A model generated the notes under the pieces. That model was given only the letters and a program-made list of their open reading frames with translations. It was not told where the DNA came from and searched no databases. Positions 42,966 to 52,173 of a stretch of 64,000 nt of DNA are shown here, piece after piece. The DNA comes from Reticulitermes speratus (lineage: Eukaryota; Arthropoda; Insecta; Blattodea; Rhinotermitidae). The stretch's first letter is position 1. Each line of letters begins with the position of its first letter. Made by a program: the position numbers and the translations under genes. Where the stretch lies: positions 33,469,179 to 33,533,178 of the forward strand of contig JAJKFL010000007.1 in assembly GCA_021186555.1 (NCBI GenBank). The letters are read 5' to 3'.

Positions 42966-44942
42966 TTATTTGTGTTTATTTAATGGCGCTGAAGCACCTC
43001 GTTCATCGTCACTCTCATCACTGCCTACTGAATAATCTCCCGAGTGTTCAGTCCCCCTGCGACTGTCAACAGATTGAGTGTCTTCATCGTAGCTGTCACC
43101 ACTGCCTGCTGAATACTCTCTTGACTGTCCAGTTCTTCTGTTATTCTTAACAGGCTGAGCGTCTCCTCCATTTTCCACGTTTTCCCCCACTCCCGCTGTT
43201 GACGCAATGTCTTCCCTTAATGCACGCGCCATCTCCATCGCCTCTTCGTATGTGGGTGGTTGTGTCAATTGACTGTCCGTTCTCCTGCGTTCTCCCACGT
43301 CAGGCGAATCTGGAGTTTGCATATCCAGATTCCCCCTTTGCTGAAAGAGAATGGCGGAGTGATCGGCACAGATATTGCCCATTTCTCTTTCCATTTCTTC
43401 CTGTTCCTCTTTAATTCGCTTCTTAATCCCATGCCTGATAACTCCTACGACAGCGAATACCCCAGCAGCTATAATTATCAATATTACCAGTGCGGTGCCG
43501 TAATGCATAAACCCGAATGAAGTTTCCAGCTCGTCATACGGATACCATATGCTATTACAGGCTTGTATCCATGATTTCCTAGCTACAGAATCTGGTGACA
43601 TACATTTTATATCAGCTGTTTCCGATTCTTTAACCTTTACTGGGTAACGTGTTAAAAATTCCCAAAATTGTTTGAATTCTTGTGAATTACAATCACAAAT
43701 CCAGGGATTGTCTGCAAGTTTAAGGGAATATAGAAGTTCGTTATAGTTAAACATGTCAACTTTGAATAGATTTGTAAACCTGTTCCCTATTAAATTAATG
43801 CGTCCGATTGCAGGAAATCTCTTGAAAGTGTCGTTGGTGATGGACGAGAGTCGGCAGTAACTTAGGTCTAAGTCTTGCAAGTACCATGACTGAATGTTGT
43901 CTGGTATATTTTCTATTGGATTCTGAGAGAGATTTAGGTACTTCAGCCAAGGTAGGCTTTTAAGAGAGTCTTTGTCTATCTCTTTAATCTGACACTGGCT
44001 TAGATCTAGATTTTCAAGCGTTAAAATACTTAAATTTCCAACACTCTGTAGACGATTCATAGACAAATCAAGTGTCTTTAGATTGTAATTTGTTGAAAAG
44101 GTGTTGTTGGGGAGAAATCCCTGCAATGAATTTGCCGATAAGTTAATAAATGATAGTTGCCTTGCTCCTATGAATGCCTGTGGGTGTATGTCACTTATTT
44201 CGTTTGCCGATATATCAAGTTCAACTAGCAATTTGTTTTTCAGGAACGATTTTTCATTTAGGGTTACAATTTTGTTTCCTCTCAAATTTGCAAAAGTCAG
44301 ATTTGGAAATCTGTGAAGTCCAGGTACTGTAAGGCTACAATATTCTGCTTCAAAAACTTGTAAGGACTCTGATGTCAAGTTACCGTGATTTACTGCGAAA
44401 TGAGTGTTACCAGATAGTCTTAATGTGGTAAGAGATGGCAGGTTATGTAATGCATTCGGATTCATTGTGTCGATGTCGCAGTAACTCAAGTCCAGAGTCG
44501 TCAGTGTCGGAGACGAAAGGTCATCCAGCCACTTGATTGGGTTAGACGATAAGTCAAGAGTTTGTAGTCTTGTGAACCCCAGCAGTGCCTCTCCGTTGAC
44601 CCGTTGGATGCCGCAGGAACTGAGGTAGAGTTCTTCGAGCGATGAACTTGTTATACGCATCTGGCTCACCTCCCCATTGAAATTCTTTAGATTATTATTT
44701 GAGAGTTTTAAAGTTTTAAGATTTACCAGACTCTGGAGAAGTATTCTGGGGTTGATCTGTACCAAGTCTGTGAATGAGTTATTTGACAAATCGAGATATT
44801 TAAGGTTTGTAAGTCTGTTGAAGTCGGTCGCGGAAATCTGCTCTATTCTGTTATGGGCAAGCTCCAGAATTTCCAGCGAAATATATTCGTCTAAGTTTGG
44901 TATAGTTTCGATGAAGTTGTATGTTAGGGCCAGCCATTGTAC
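42966..44942 (-). CDS. LRR type I transmembrane protein, exon 2
   Basis: Second and last coding exon (658 aa plus stop) of a 716-residue LRR protein whose first exon is 46425-46598. The acceptor TTTTACGATTTACAG precedes GTA CAA TGG, phase 0, matching exon 1. Residues 59 to ~468 are leucine-rich repeats (for example LEILELAHNRIEQI, LKYLDLSNNSF). An LRRCT cap with NPWICDCNS follows (~469-522), then one membrane helix (~539-560, YGTALVILIIIAAGVFAVVG) and a basic/acidic cytoplasmic tail. The tail has PPTY at 620-623, the PPxY motif bound by WW domains of NEDD4-type ligases, followed by a Ser/Asp/Arg tail with two related segments (REYSAGSGDSYDED and GDYSVGSDESDDE). No TIR domain is present, so it is not a Toll receptor. 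A poly(A) signal candidate is the complement of 42804-42809. Ligand unknown; adhesion or signalling is inference. Confidence 0.92.
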   Translation of the reverse strand, partial: VQWLALTYNFIETIPNLDEYISLEILELAHNRIEQISATDFNRLTNLKYLDLSNNSFTDLVQINPRILLQSLVNLKTLKLSNNNLKNFNGEVSQMRITSSSLEELYLSSCGIQRVNGEALLGFTRLQTLDLSSNPIKWLDDLSSPTLTTLDLSYCDIDTMNPNALHNLPSLTTLRLSGNTHFAVNHGNLTSESLQVFEAEYCSLTVPGLHRFPNLTFANLRGNKIVTLNEKSFLKNKLLVELDISANEISDIHPQAFIGARQLSFINLSANSLQGFLPNNTFSTNYNLKTLDLSMNRLQSVGNLSILTLENLDLSQCQIKEIDKDSLKSLPWLKYLNLSQNPIENIPDNIQSWYLQDLDLSYCRLSSITNDTFKRFPAIGRINLIGNRFTNLFKVDMFNYNELLYSLKLADNPWICDCNSQEFKQFWEFLTRYPVKVKESETADIKCMSPDSVARKSWIQACNSIWYPYDELETSFGFMHYGTALVILIIIAAGVFAVVGVIRHGIKKRIKEEQEEMEREMGNICADHSAILFQQRGNLDMQTPDSPDVGERRRTDSQLTQPPTYEEAMEMARALREDIASTAGVGENVENGGDAQPVKNNRRTGQSREYSAGSGDSYDEDTQSVDSRRGTEHSGDYSVGSDESDDERGASAPLNKHK

Positions 44943-45630
44943 CTGTAAATCGTAAAAATATCTATTTATTTTCAAACTCTTACAGCGGTTGATTTTTTCA
45001 AATGCTGGTCGTGCCATTGATTTCTTTCCGACTATCTGGATTTGAGTAACAAAACACAATATACTGTGTTAAAACTGAAGAGATGACTATTATAAAAATA
45101 TGTTATATAATTATTACAAAATATAGTCACTTTGTAAAGTTTTAGCTCCAACTGATATAGTCTGGCACTTGATCCAGTTTCTGAGATAACCATGTTTATC
45201 AGCTGGAAACTTCTATTGATGGAAATTTTGATATTTATAAAGAGACGACATTTCGGTAATTATAAGAATGTGTATGTCCGTAGCCGGATAGATGAAGTGA
45301 TTATGTCTACATCCCTTCTGTCATAATTCTATTAGTTCAGAGCTCATTGAAATTTTAACGGGAACCTTGGAACGATAAACATTGCAATAGAACGGTTTTA
45401 TTAAAAACTTCACATGACGTATTCCGATTTTCATATACATGTCTGACAGCTGTTTTAACCCGAGTAATGAGTGTGTGTGTGTGTGTGGTGTAAACACATG
45501 ATCACTCACCTGCATTTACTGCCGAGGTTAATTATAAACATGGCGACGATGCGAAATTTTGACGTTATAGTGGACGAATTTAATGTAGGCTACTTGTATT
45601 TGGGTAATAATTCTAACAATAATAACGACA

Positions 45631-45770
45631 GTGGTAGAGGTCTCTGCGACGGGCTGATCCGTCGTCCAGAGGAGTCCTACCGAGTGTGGTGTGTCTGAAG
45701 TGTGATCGTGAAGCCTCGAAAAATGAGGAGGCCTAGGCCCCCAAGGGGCTGTCGAGCCATTGGAAAAAAA
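45631..45770 (+). mobile_element. SINE family C, copy 7 (5' truncated)
   Basis: Starts within the body at GGTAGAGGTCTCTGCGACGG and ends GGGGCTGTCGAGCCATTGG plus an A-run. It lies in the LRR gene intron, antisense to the gene. Confidence 0.88.
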
Positions 45771-46007
45771 AAATAATGACAGTAAGTAAAATTTAAAAAA
45801 AGTTTTTCGTGGGGAATAGCCTGACATGCACCATAAATTGTAATCACATAATAGTTGCAACGTGCGTTGTTTTAGGCATATAGTTGTAAATGCGCTGCAT
45901 AAAGGGCATTAATAATAATAATAATAATAATAATTATAATGATAGTAATATCTTGTAGGACTGCAATTCTTAGGAATAGGAAAGTAGTATTTATGACATC
46001 TGCTCTC

Positions 46008-46265
46008 TTCAGGGATATTACGCAGCGTCAAGTGGTAATCCTTTACCGACGTTTCGGGTCAACCTATCGGCCTCATATTCCAGGGTCAAGAAGTCCGGTA
46101 ATTTTTTACCGACGTTGCGGGAAAACCTATCGGTCCCATCTTTCCATGGGTCAAGAAATTCTTGGATTTCTTGACCCTTGTAAAGATGGGACTGATAGGT
46201 TGTCCCGAAACATCGGTAAAGGATTGCCACTCGACGCTGCGTAATATCCCAGAAGAACGCAGATC
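46008..46265. mobile_element. Foldback element, family K (GAAACRTCGG core)
   Basis: Left arm CTCTTCAGGGATATTACGCA..CAAGTGGTAATCCTTTACCG and right arm its near complement. Reads as the common insect repeat phrase ITQRQVVILYRRFG, a translation artefact. Arms hold GGGAC..GTCCC, GAAACATCGG (right) and its mirror, a hammerhead-like core without a clean CTGANGA. Confidence 0.75.
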
Positions 46266-46424
46266 TCATCGACATCGCGGCGGAAGACTGAAATCATGGG
46301 TAGGATTTATGATTTCTACCCAGACCGACGCTCTATGGACTCAGCAACTGACAGCGTCGTTAAGTAACACGCTTCTCTGTCACAACATGTAGCGCATGGC
46401 TTATTCGCTGCAGGGTGTACTTAC

Positions 46425-46598
46425 TCTCGTGTCGACATCTGTGGGGAAGGTCTCGAGGCCGAGTCCGGAACAGTTGACCGTTACCTGTGACCCTTGCAGG
46501 TAGCAGAAGCAGCGCAATGGACAGCTTCCACTGGCATCGACTTTCACTATCCCCAGGACGACGACGCCGACAGTAAGACGGGCAAGAACAGAGACCAT
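46425..46598 (-). CDS. LRR type I transmembrane protein, exon 1 (signal peptide and LRRNT)
   Basis: 58 codons from ATG (complement of 46596-46598; context AAGATGG is favourable) to the donor AGA|GTAAGT. Residues 1 to ~23 form a signal peptide (MVSVLARLTVGVVVLGIVKV). Four cysteines follow in CPLRCFCYLQ..VNCSGLGLETFP, an LRR N-terminal cap. The exon ends in phase 0 and joins to VQWLALTYN at 44942, restoring the first LRR. Sequence immediately upstream is soon replaced by a SINE B at 46684, so the promoter or 5' UTR exon is not identified. Confidence 0.9.
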
Positions 46599-46683
46599 CT
46601 TGACCGACGTAGCCAGCTACCTGGATGCATAAATCGTCACGGTTTGGCAGTAGTTGCTGGCTTGTTTCAGGAGCCGGGGTAGG

Positions 46684-47142
46684 GTACTCAGTATAGAGGA
46701 CGAGGCTAGGGGCTGTACTGTCCGGGGTTCGAATCCAGACAGGGACAAGGGATTTTTTTCTTCTCTAAAACGTCCAGACCGGCTCTGGGGTCCAGCCAGC
46801 CTCATATTCAAACGGTATTAGAGTTGAAATCTGGGTTATTACACGGCATCGTGTGGTAATTATTTACCGACGTTTCGGGACAACGTATCGGTCCCATCCT
46901 CACGGGCCAAGATTCCTAATAGGAATTCGGATATGTAATAACCCAGAAGACCACAGATTTCATTAACAGCGCGGCGGAAGCCTGAAAGCAAGGTATTAGG
47001 GTTCTTTCCTGGGGGTAAAGCGGCCGGGGCGTGAAGCCGACGGCTCATCTCCATGTAGTTCTGGGGTTAAGAATGAGTGGAGCCCTACTCTGCTCCACCT
47101 ATATGCCTTCATGGCCTCCATTAGGACAAGTTTGCCTTTACC
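46684..47142 (+). mobile_element. SINE family B, subfamily 2, interrupted by a family K element
   Basis: CCGGGGTTCGAATCC, AAACGTCCAGACCGGCTCTG on the left; GGGGGTAAAGCGGCCGGGGC, GGTTAAGAATGAGTGGAGCC on the right. The 166-bp insert at 46826-46991 splits it. Confidence 0.85.
46826..46991 (-). mobile_element. Family K hammerhead-like element nested in SINE B
   Basis: Flanked by GGTATTAGAGTT (46814-46825) and GGTATTAGGGTT (46992-47003), a 12-bp target duplication with one difference. On the minus strand it reads GTGAGGA, T, stem II GGGAC/GTCCC, GAAACGTCGG, a hammerhead-like core with its first C replaced by G. The other end reads GCGGCGGAAGCCTGAAAGCA, shared with the copies at 46275 and 63944. 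Confidence 0.8.
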
Positions 47143-47389
47143 CGTAATTCTCTATCCCAGTGGACGAGCTGAAATAAATAATTTTTACGAATATATTCAA
47201 ACAGTGTTATACTGTCTGTACATGAAGTGTATCAAATGTGCGGGCAATCGGGAGGTCGTGTATGTCCACACGTTTTGTGTTCGCCACTTGTCAACAGACT
47301 TAAAACGAAACTTGGCACCAATGTAGTTTGACACTAAATTCTGTGAGGAAAATTTTTATTTACTTTTTTTGGCATTTTTGTCTAATATA

Positions 47390-47777
47390 CAGCGTGTCCA
47401 CAAAGTCCCATCGGGGTTTTGAAAAATTGTGGCGCGCAAAACAAATTGAGCTAGCCACATGCGGTTTGCGGCAGATTACAGTGAAACTCTGGAAGTTTTT
47501 TTTTGCCGCCAACAGATGACTTGATGACCTGAAGACCCGTATCAGGAATGCGATCTCGGCTATTCCAGCGGACATGCTCCACAGAACATGGCAAGAGCTC
47601 GAATATCGTCTGGACGTTCTCCGTGCTACCAAGGGAGCCCACATCGAGGTCTGCTGAGGTCAGTAAAAAAAACTTCCAGAGTTTCACTGTAATCTGCCGC
47701 AAACCGCATGTGGCTAGCTCAATTTGTTTGCGCGCCACAATTTTTCAAAACCCCGAAGGGACTTTGTGGACACACTG
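47390..47777 (+). mobile_element. Tc1/mariner element, internally deleted, copy 2 (388 bp)
   Basis: Same inverted ends as copy 1 (CAGCGTGTCCACAAAGTCCC), TA on both sides. The deletion is larger: it jumps from the left arm at AACAGATG to the last ~40 codons of transposase (LKTRIRNAISAIPADMLHRT). Same family, independent deletion. Confidence 0.9.
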
Positions 47778-48204
47778 TAATTCCTACTTTTTTACTATTT
47801 TAGGTGAAAACCAAAGATAAGGTATGATTTTTTTTTTCAGAAACGATCTATCTTTAAATACTTAGTAGATCACAGTATAGGACTATGTATTGTTTTGTAT
47901 TGAGTATTGTTAAGACTCTGAAATGTAAGATGTCACAAAGTGCTAGAAATGTGGCATGAATTTTCTGGAAACTGTATCTCGAATACGAACTCACCTTTTT
48001 GTTTTTTTTATTTTATTCAATTTATTCAAGCGAATGCAAAAAGGTTAAACAATACGGGGACTGTGAGGGTTACACCAAATTACAATTACAAATAAATTAT
48101 TATTTATATGTTAATTTTCTCGTTAATTTTAAAACTCTAAAAACTAATATATGAATGTATTAACATTACGAGAACTCAGATAACGCACCGTAAAGCAAAG
48201 ATAA
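47778..48204. other. No recognisable gene
   Basis: AT-rich, nothing supported. Confidence 0.4.
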
Positions 48205-48450
48205 AAAAAGGTAAAATTGACCCTATGCTGCCGTGAAGGCATGTAGGAGGAGTAGAGGTATAGCTCCACTCATTCTTAACCTCGGCACTAGATGGAGTTA
48301 ATTGGTCAATATCACGCAGCAAGTGGGCGGGTCCCAAAGGCGGTCTGGACGTTTTAGAAAAAGATAAATATATTTTGCCTTTGTCGGGATTCGAGCCTCG
48401 GATCTTCCAGCTCATAACCTTGACGCTATACCGACGACGCTGCCTCGGTT
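48205..48450 (-). mobile_element. SINE family B, copy 9 (diverged)
   Basis: Minus strand, with AGTGGAGCTATACCTCTACT near the left end and GGGATTCGAGCCTCGGATCT at box B. Confidence 0.7.
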
Positions 48451-48659
48451 CCTCTTACAGACGTTCGTAGTTGACATTTTGGATTTTCTAGACGATAATT
48501 TATGATCGAACAATTTTAGAAATTGTAATGGCGTGTGTATTATGCAACATAATGTGTAATTAATCTGTTTATTATGATGTTGTGTATTGAGTAAGTACGG
48601 TTTTGGGTGTCTTCGAGTTAATTTGGGCCCAACTTACCCAGGCTTTCCTTTATCATCAG

Positions 48660-49140
48660 CAGTGGCGGACTGGGTCTAAAAATATTGGTTGCCAGGAGAC
48701 AAAAGGGGCCCACCCACAACTATAAGGCTATAATTTAATTTTTATAAGAAATAAATAAAATTTTAAAAAAATACATAAGTGGAAAAAAGGTACAATTAAA
48801 ATGTTTGCGAAATAAATGTATATATTTTTTAGTAATTACAGTGTACATATATTGTACATATTACTGGCAGTATACAGTAGATACTAAATGTAAATACAGA
48901 TTGTTATAATTGAATTTTTAAATTATTTTTTTAATTTTAAATAAATGGTGGATTTTATTAAACATTTTTTATCAAAATAGCAATACAACGTAAATTTCAG
49001 TTGCAGCCAGTAATAATATTGGAACTTCTATTATATTTTCAAGCTACTAAAAGGTCATTAACATTTTTAACATATTGTCTAATGTTTAAGAGGGCCCACT
49101 TGCCATCGGGCAAGCTGACACCCTGGCCAGTCCGCCACTG
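48660..49140. mobile_element. hAT-type non-autonomous element (481 bp)
   Basis: Inverted ends CAGTGGCGGACTGGGTC and GGCCAGTCCGCCACTG. Flanks ATCATCAG (48652-48659) and ATCATCAA (49141-49148) form an 8-bp target duplication with one change, typical of hAT. The interior is AT-rich with no transposase. Confidence 0.85.
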
Positions 49141-49149
49141 ATCATCAAG

Positions 49150-49494
49150 ATGCCGCATGCTGACGATAACTGATATCACCTTCTTGAACAAACAACTGTT
49201 ATCATATCAGAGTTGTCACTGTCTTAGTTTATCTGGCAAGTACCGTTAGATACACTGCACCGCTTTGTACTAGCATTGAATCAAAGACGCATTAGAAGCG
49301 CAGTGAAGCCTGTTTACATGAGTTTTTTTTCCCTTTAATTACGGTGTTAATTTTCGCTCATGCACATGCTTCTAGATAAAAATTTCACAGTAGTTACGAT
49401 GGTTCGAAAAGTCGGAATCCGATTACACATTGACGCAGCGTTATTTCCCAGAAGAACGGAATCCTTAAGCCGATAGTTTCTGAGCTTGTCATGA
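49150..49494. other. No gene; family K fragment
   Basis: ACGCAGCGTTATTTCCCAGA at 49434 is an end fragment of the family K foldback. Confidence 0.4.
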
Positions 49495-49770
49495 AATCCC
49501 TCGCCTTTTATGTAACCTGAAGGTTCATTACCGTGTTCACAACAGCCCGTCATCTGTCCCTATGCTGAGCCAGATGAATCCAGTTTATGCCCTCCTGTCC
49601 TCTTTCTTTAAGATCAATTTTAAAATTGTTCTCGCATGTAAACTTAGGTCTTCCAAGTGTTCTCTTTCTTTCAGGTTTACCCACGGAAATCCTGCCTGTA
49701 TTTCCCTTCTCCCCTATACGTGCCACATGTACTACCCATCTTACCCTTCTTAATATTATCACGTGGGATA
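49495..49770 (-). mobile_element. RTE-like retroposon tail, copy 4
   Basis: Minus strand: RRVRWVVHVARIGEKGNTGR, ISVGKPERKRTLGRPKF, then INWIHLAQHRDR and the 3' tail. Frame broken by substitutions and truncation. Confidence 0.75.
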
Positions 49771-50126
49771 TATAGGATTCAAATCTTAATTAAAACTTTT
49801 GTTTACTCTGGCTCAGTAAAACCTGATTTTCAGTTTTTCTTTATTTTTGTATCGTTTCTTTGTTCTTCAATGTACTTTTTGCTTTATGTCTCTCACTCTC
49901 TTTGTCTCCAGTAGTACCTTAAAATAATCGTGTAAGGCATATGTTTTATCGACACCCGGTACCTATTTTTTTACCTTTTGCGACAGGAATGTATCGTCTA
50001 AGACAAATTTCATGACGGAGTTCAGACAAGAGAACAGAAGACAGTAGATATTAAAAGTAGATTATTATATTTTCAGCTCTCATTTCTACATTCTGTTTTC
50101 TCTAAACAACTTTTATTTATTAAGAG

Positions 50127-50371
50127 CAAAAGATAAAGCAACCCCATTACAGGCCTGGACAGGCCCTTAGGGTTCCAGGAGGTTGAGGCTCACAGATTTA
50201 TAGACAATCTGCACATGAAGGTGGTAAGGTTGTCAGCCCTACGCACCGGCCGCCTTTACCCCCCAGGAAAGATTCCTGGTACTCATTTCTGTTAGAGGCT
50301 GAGTCGACCCCAGGGCCATAGTGAGACCGAAACGATTATGTCAATGAAAAATTCCAATGACACCATCGGGA
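50127..50371 (-). mobile_element. SINE family A, copy 6 (5' truncated), with 15-bp target duplication
   Basis: The minus-strand body lacks the tRNA head beyond the box B end (CCCGATGGTGTCA). Perfect direct repeat TTTATTTATTAAGAG on each side (50112-50126, 50372-50386), so truncation happened during insertion. Confidence 0.93.
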
Positions 50372-50629
50372 TTTATTTATTAAGAGGTGTTTTGTATTCC
50401 ATTTTACTCTACATAGGTAGACAGACATTTTTCGACGAAGGCAGGTGTCTGATTAATCGATATTCCGAATTACACAGGTGTTACCGTGTTTTATGCACTT
50501 TCAGAGGGGTTAAAAACAGCTTATTGCATCATAATAAGATGTGGTCACCTGTAACATTTTAGCTGCCCATCCTAACACTCTGTTCCTATTAACTGAGCTC
50601 TGTTTTTCCACTTATCCTCCTTTTTTTTT

Positions 50630-51024
50630 CCTATGGCTCGACAGCCCCTTGGGGGCCTAGGCCTCCTCATTATCGAGGCTTCACGATCACACTCAGACAC
50701 ACCACACTCGGCAGGACTCCTCTGTACGAGTGATCAGCCCGTCGCAGAGACCTCTACCTCACAACACACAACACTCACAACAGACAGACATCCATGCCAC
50801 CGGTGGGATTTTTTTTTTTTGCCTCTCCGGGGTTTTTCCCCTTTGATCCATTTTTGTACTGTTTAAATCCTTTCGTCCTTCATGTCACTTTACGTTCCAT
50901 ACTACCGTTCTTACAACAAACACAACACAAACATCCATGCCTCCGGTGGGATTCGAACCCACGATCCTAGTAAGCGAGCGGTCGCAGACCCACGCCTTAG
51001 ACCGCACGGCCACTGGGATCGGCT
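50630..51024 (-). mobile_element. SINE family C, long form, copy 8 (one internal unit)
   Basis: Minus strand: tail, body, one extra unit (50805-50940) and tRNA head (complement of GGGTTCGAATCCCACCGG). Confidence 0.88.
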
Positions 51025-51371
51025 TTTCCACCTATCAGCTAATGATTATATAATTGTTGTGATATTTGCTGTTAAGTTACGTAAAGAAGAACCATAATTA
51101 CTTACACGTAAATTTATTAATATTCCAACACAACTTATTTAGGTAGATGAGTTTTATTTGAAAACACTTTATTTCGAGGCGTTTGGGCTAAGACAAGTCA
51201 TCTTCAGGCAATCAGTTATAAGTTTTATAAAAAGTACGAGTCATACAGGTATAGGTTTCTACACTACATTATACGTAAGACAGTAACAGCCAGGTATTTC
51301 CGCGAAGTTTTTATCGGAGAATATCACATGTAATGTGTTAAGGTTATAAATATTAAAATGAAATAATATAT
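51025..51371. other. No gene; eroded hammerhead-like hairpin
   Basis: Minus strand of 51157-51212 reads CTGAAGATGACTTGTCTTAG and later CTCGAAATAAAG, a distant relative of the hammerhead-like cores, without a convincing stem. Confidence 0.3.
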
Positions 51372-51735
51372 ATTCAACAGCCCTATATGGGCTCGGGCCT
51401 CCTCGTGCCTCCTCTTTCCGAAGTTGGTGACTGGCCAACTGGCCGCGCTACTATTCTATCGATCCTGATGTGTCCGCCAGAGCCAGACACATCAGGAGAC
51501 TTGGGTGAGAAATTGAGGCTTTGAATTTAGCTTACGAAACATTTTTATTCATGCCCGTAAGGTTCTTTTACATGCCGTAAATCTACATGGGACCGACGGC
51601 TTTACTTCCCCTCCGAAGGAAGTGGTGCTACGGATTTTTATCACCCTTAAAAATCCATTGACCTCGGTCGGGATCGAACCCGCGAACCTTGGGTCCAGTG
51701 GCGAGCACGCTAACCACTAGTCCACCGAGGTCGAC
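51372..51735 (-). mobile_element. SINE family D, copy 4
   Basis: Minus strand, head (complement of CGCGGGTTCGATCCCGACCG), body and tail present, with a small deletion around 51485. Confidence 0.88.
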
Positions 51736-52066
51736 ATTAAAATGAAATAGATGTCTGTAAATTTGTCACTTTGATTTAACTTTATTTTGTAATAGCATTT
51801 GAGAACGTTGTACTGTGGCCAGTGTTTTCCGTATTTTCCTCCTCTTCTAGACAAATAGCAAATGATAATTACCTTAATAAAGGACCTGTCTAGATCTCAT
51901 CACATTCAAAACTATTCATTCTCTAGAGTCAGTCTCTGCTTTGTTCTGATATATTTGCTTTAGCATTTGGTACTGAAAGAAGGAAATTAACCAGTAATTG
52001 GTGAAATCACTCAGGTATTGTTTACTCCTTTGTATACCGCAGTGTATCGAAGTAGTAAAATTATCG
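51736..52066. other. No recognisable gene
   Basis: Nothing supported. Confidence 0.35.
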
Positions 52067-52116
52067 TTGAGAACTAATTGGTTTCTGGACCTTGTCCATC
52101 GTCCGGAAATATAAAA

Positions 52117-52158
52117 TAACGACGTTTCGGAAGCTGGATCTGCTTCCGTCGTCAGGGG
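52117..52158 (-). ncRNA. Hammerhead-ribozyme-like motif, GAAACGTC type
   Basis: Minus strand: CTGACGA (complement of 52149-52155), extra C, stem II GGAAGC/GCTTCC (52142-52147 and 52129-52134), GAAA (52125-52128), then ACGTC with C as presumed cleavage position. Core complete, but stem I flanks (TTCCC and GTTAT) do not pair, so cleavage in this context is doubtful. Confidence 0.4.
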
Positions 52159-52173
52159 AAGGGAGAGGGAGAC

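Larger units (their letters stand above)
44943..46424 (-). other. Intron of the LRR gene (1482 bp)
   Basis: Bounded by GTAAGT at its 5' end and TTTACAG at its 3' end. It contains a truncated SINE C (45631-45770), an AAT run (45910-45935) and a foldback element (46008-46265). A frame just upstream of exon 2 (44943-45059) is open by chance and is not part of the protein, since exon 1 joins in phase at 44942. Confidence 0.85.

Noticed and set aside
44943-45059. N-terminal extension of the LRR exon as open frame
   Set aside because: A strong acceptor at 44943-44944 and the in-phase signal-peptide exon at 46425 show that this part is intron.
45939-46244. Frame reading DITQRQVVILYRRFG
   Set aside because: It is the translation of a dispersed foldback repeat present several times in the window, lying in an intron.
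51157-51212. Another hammerhead-like core on the minus strand
   Set aside because: CTGAAGA and CGAAA are present, but stem II and stem III cannot be drawn convincingly.
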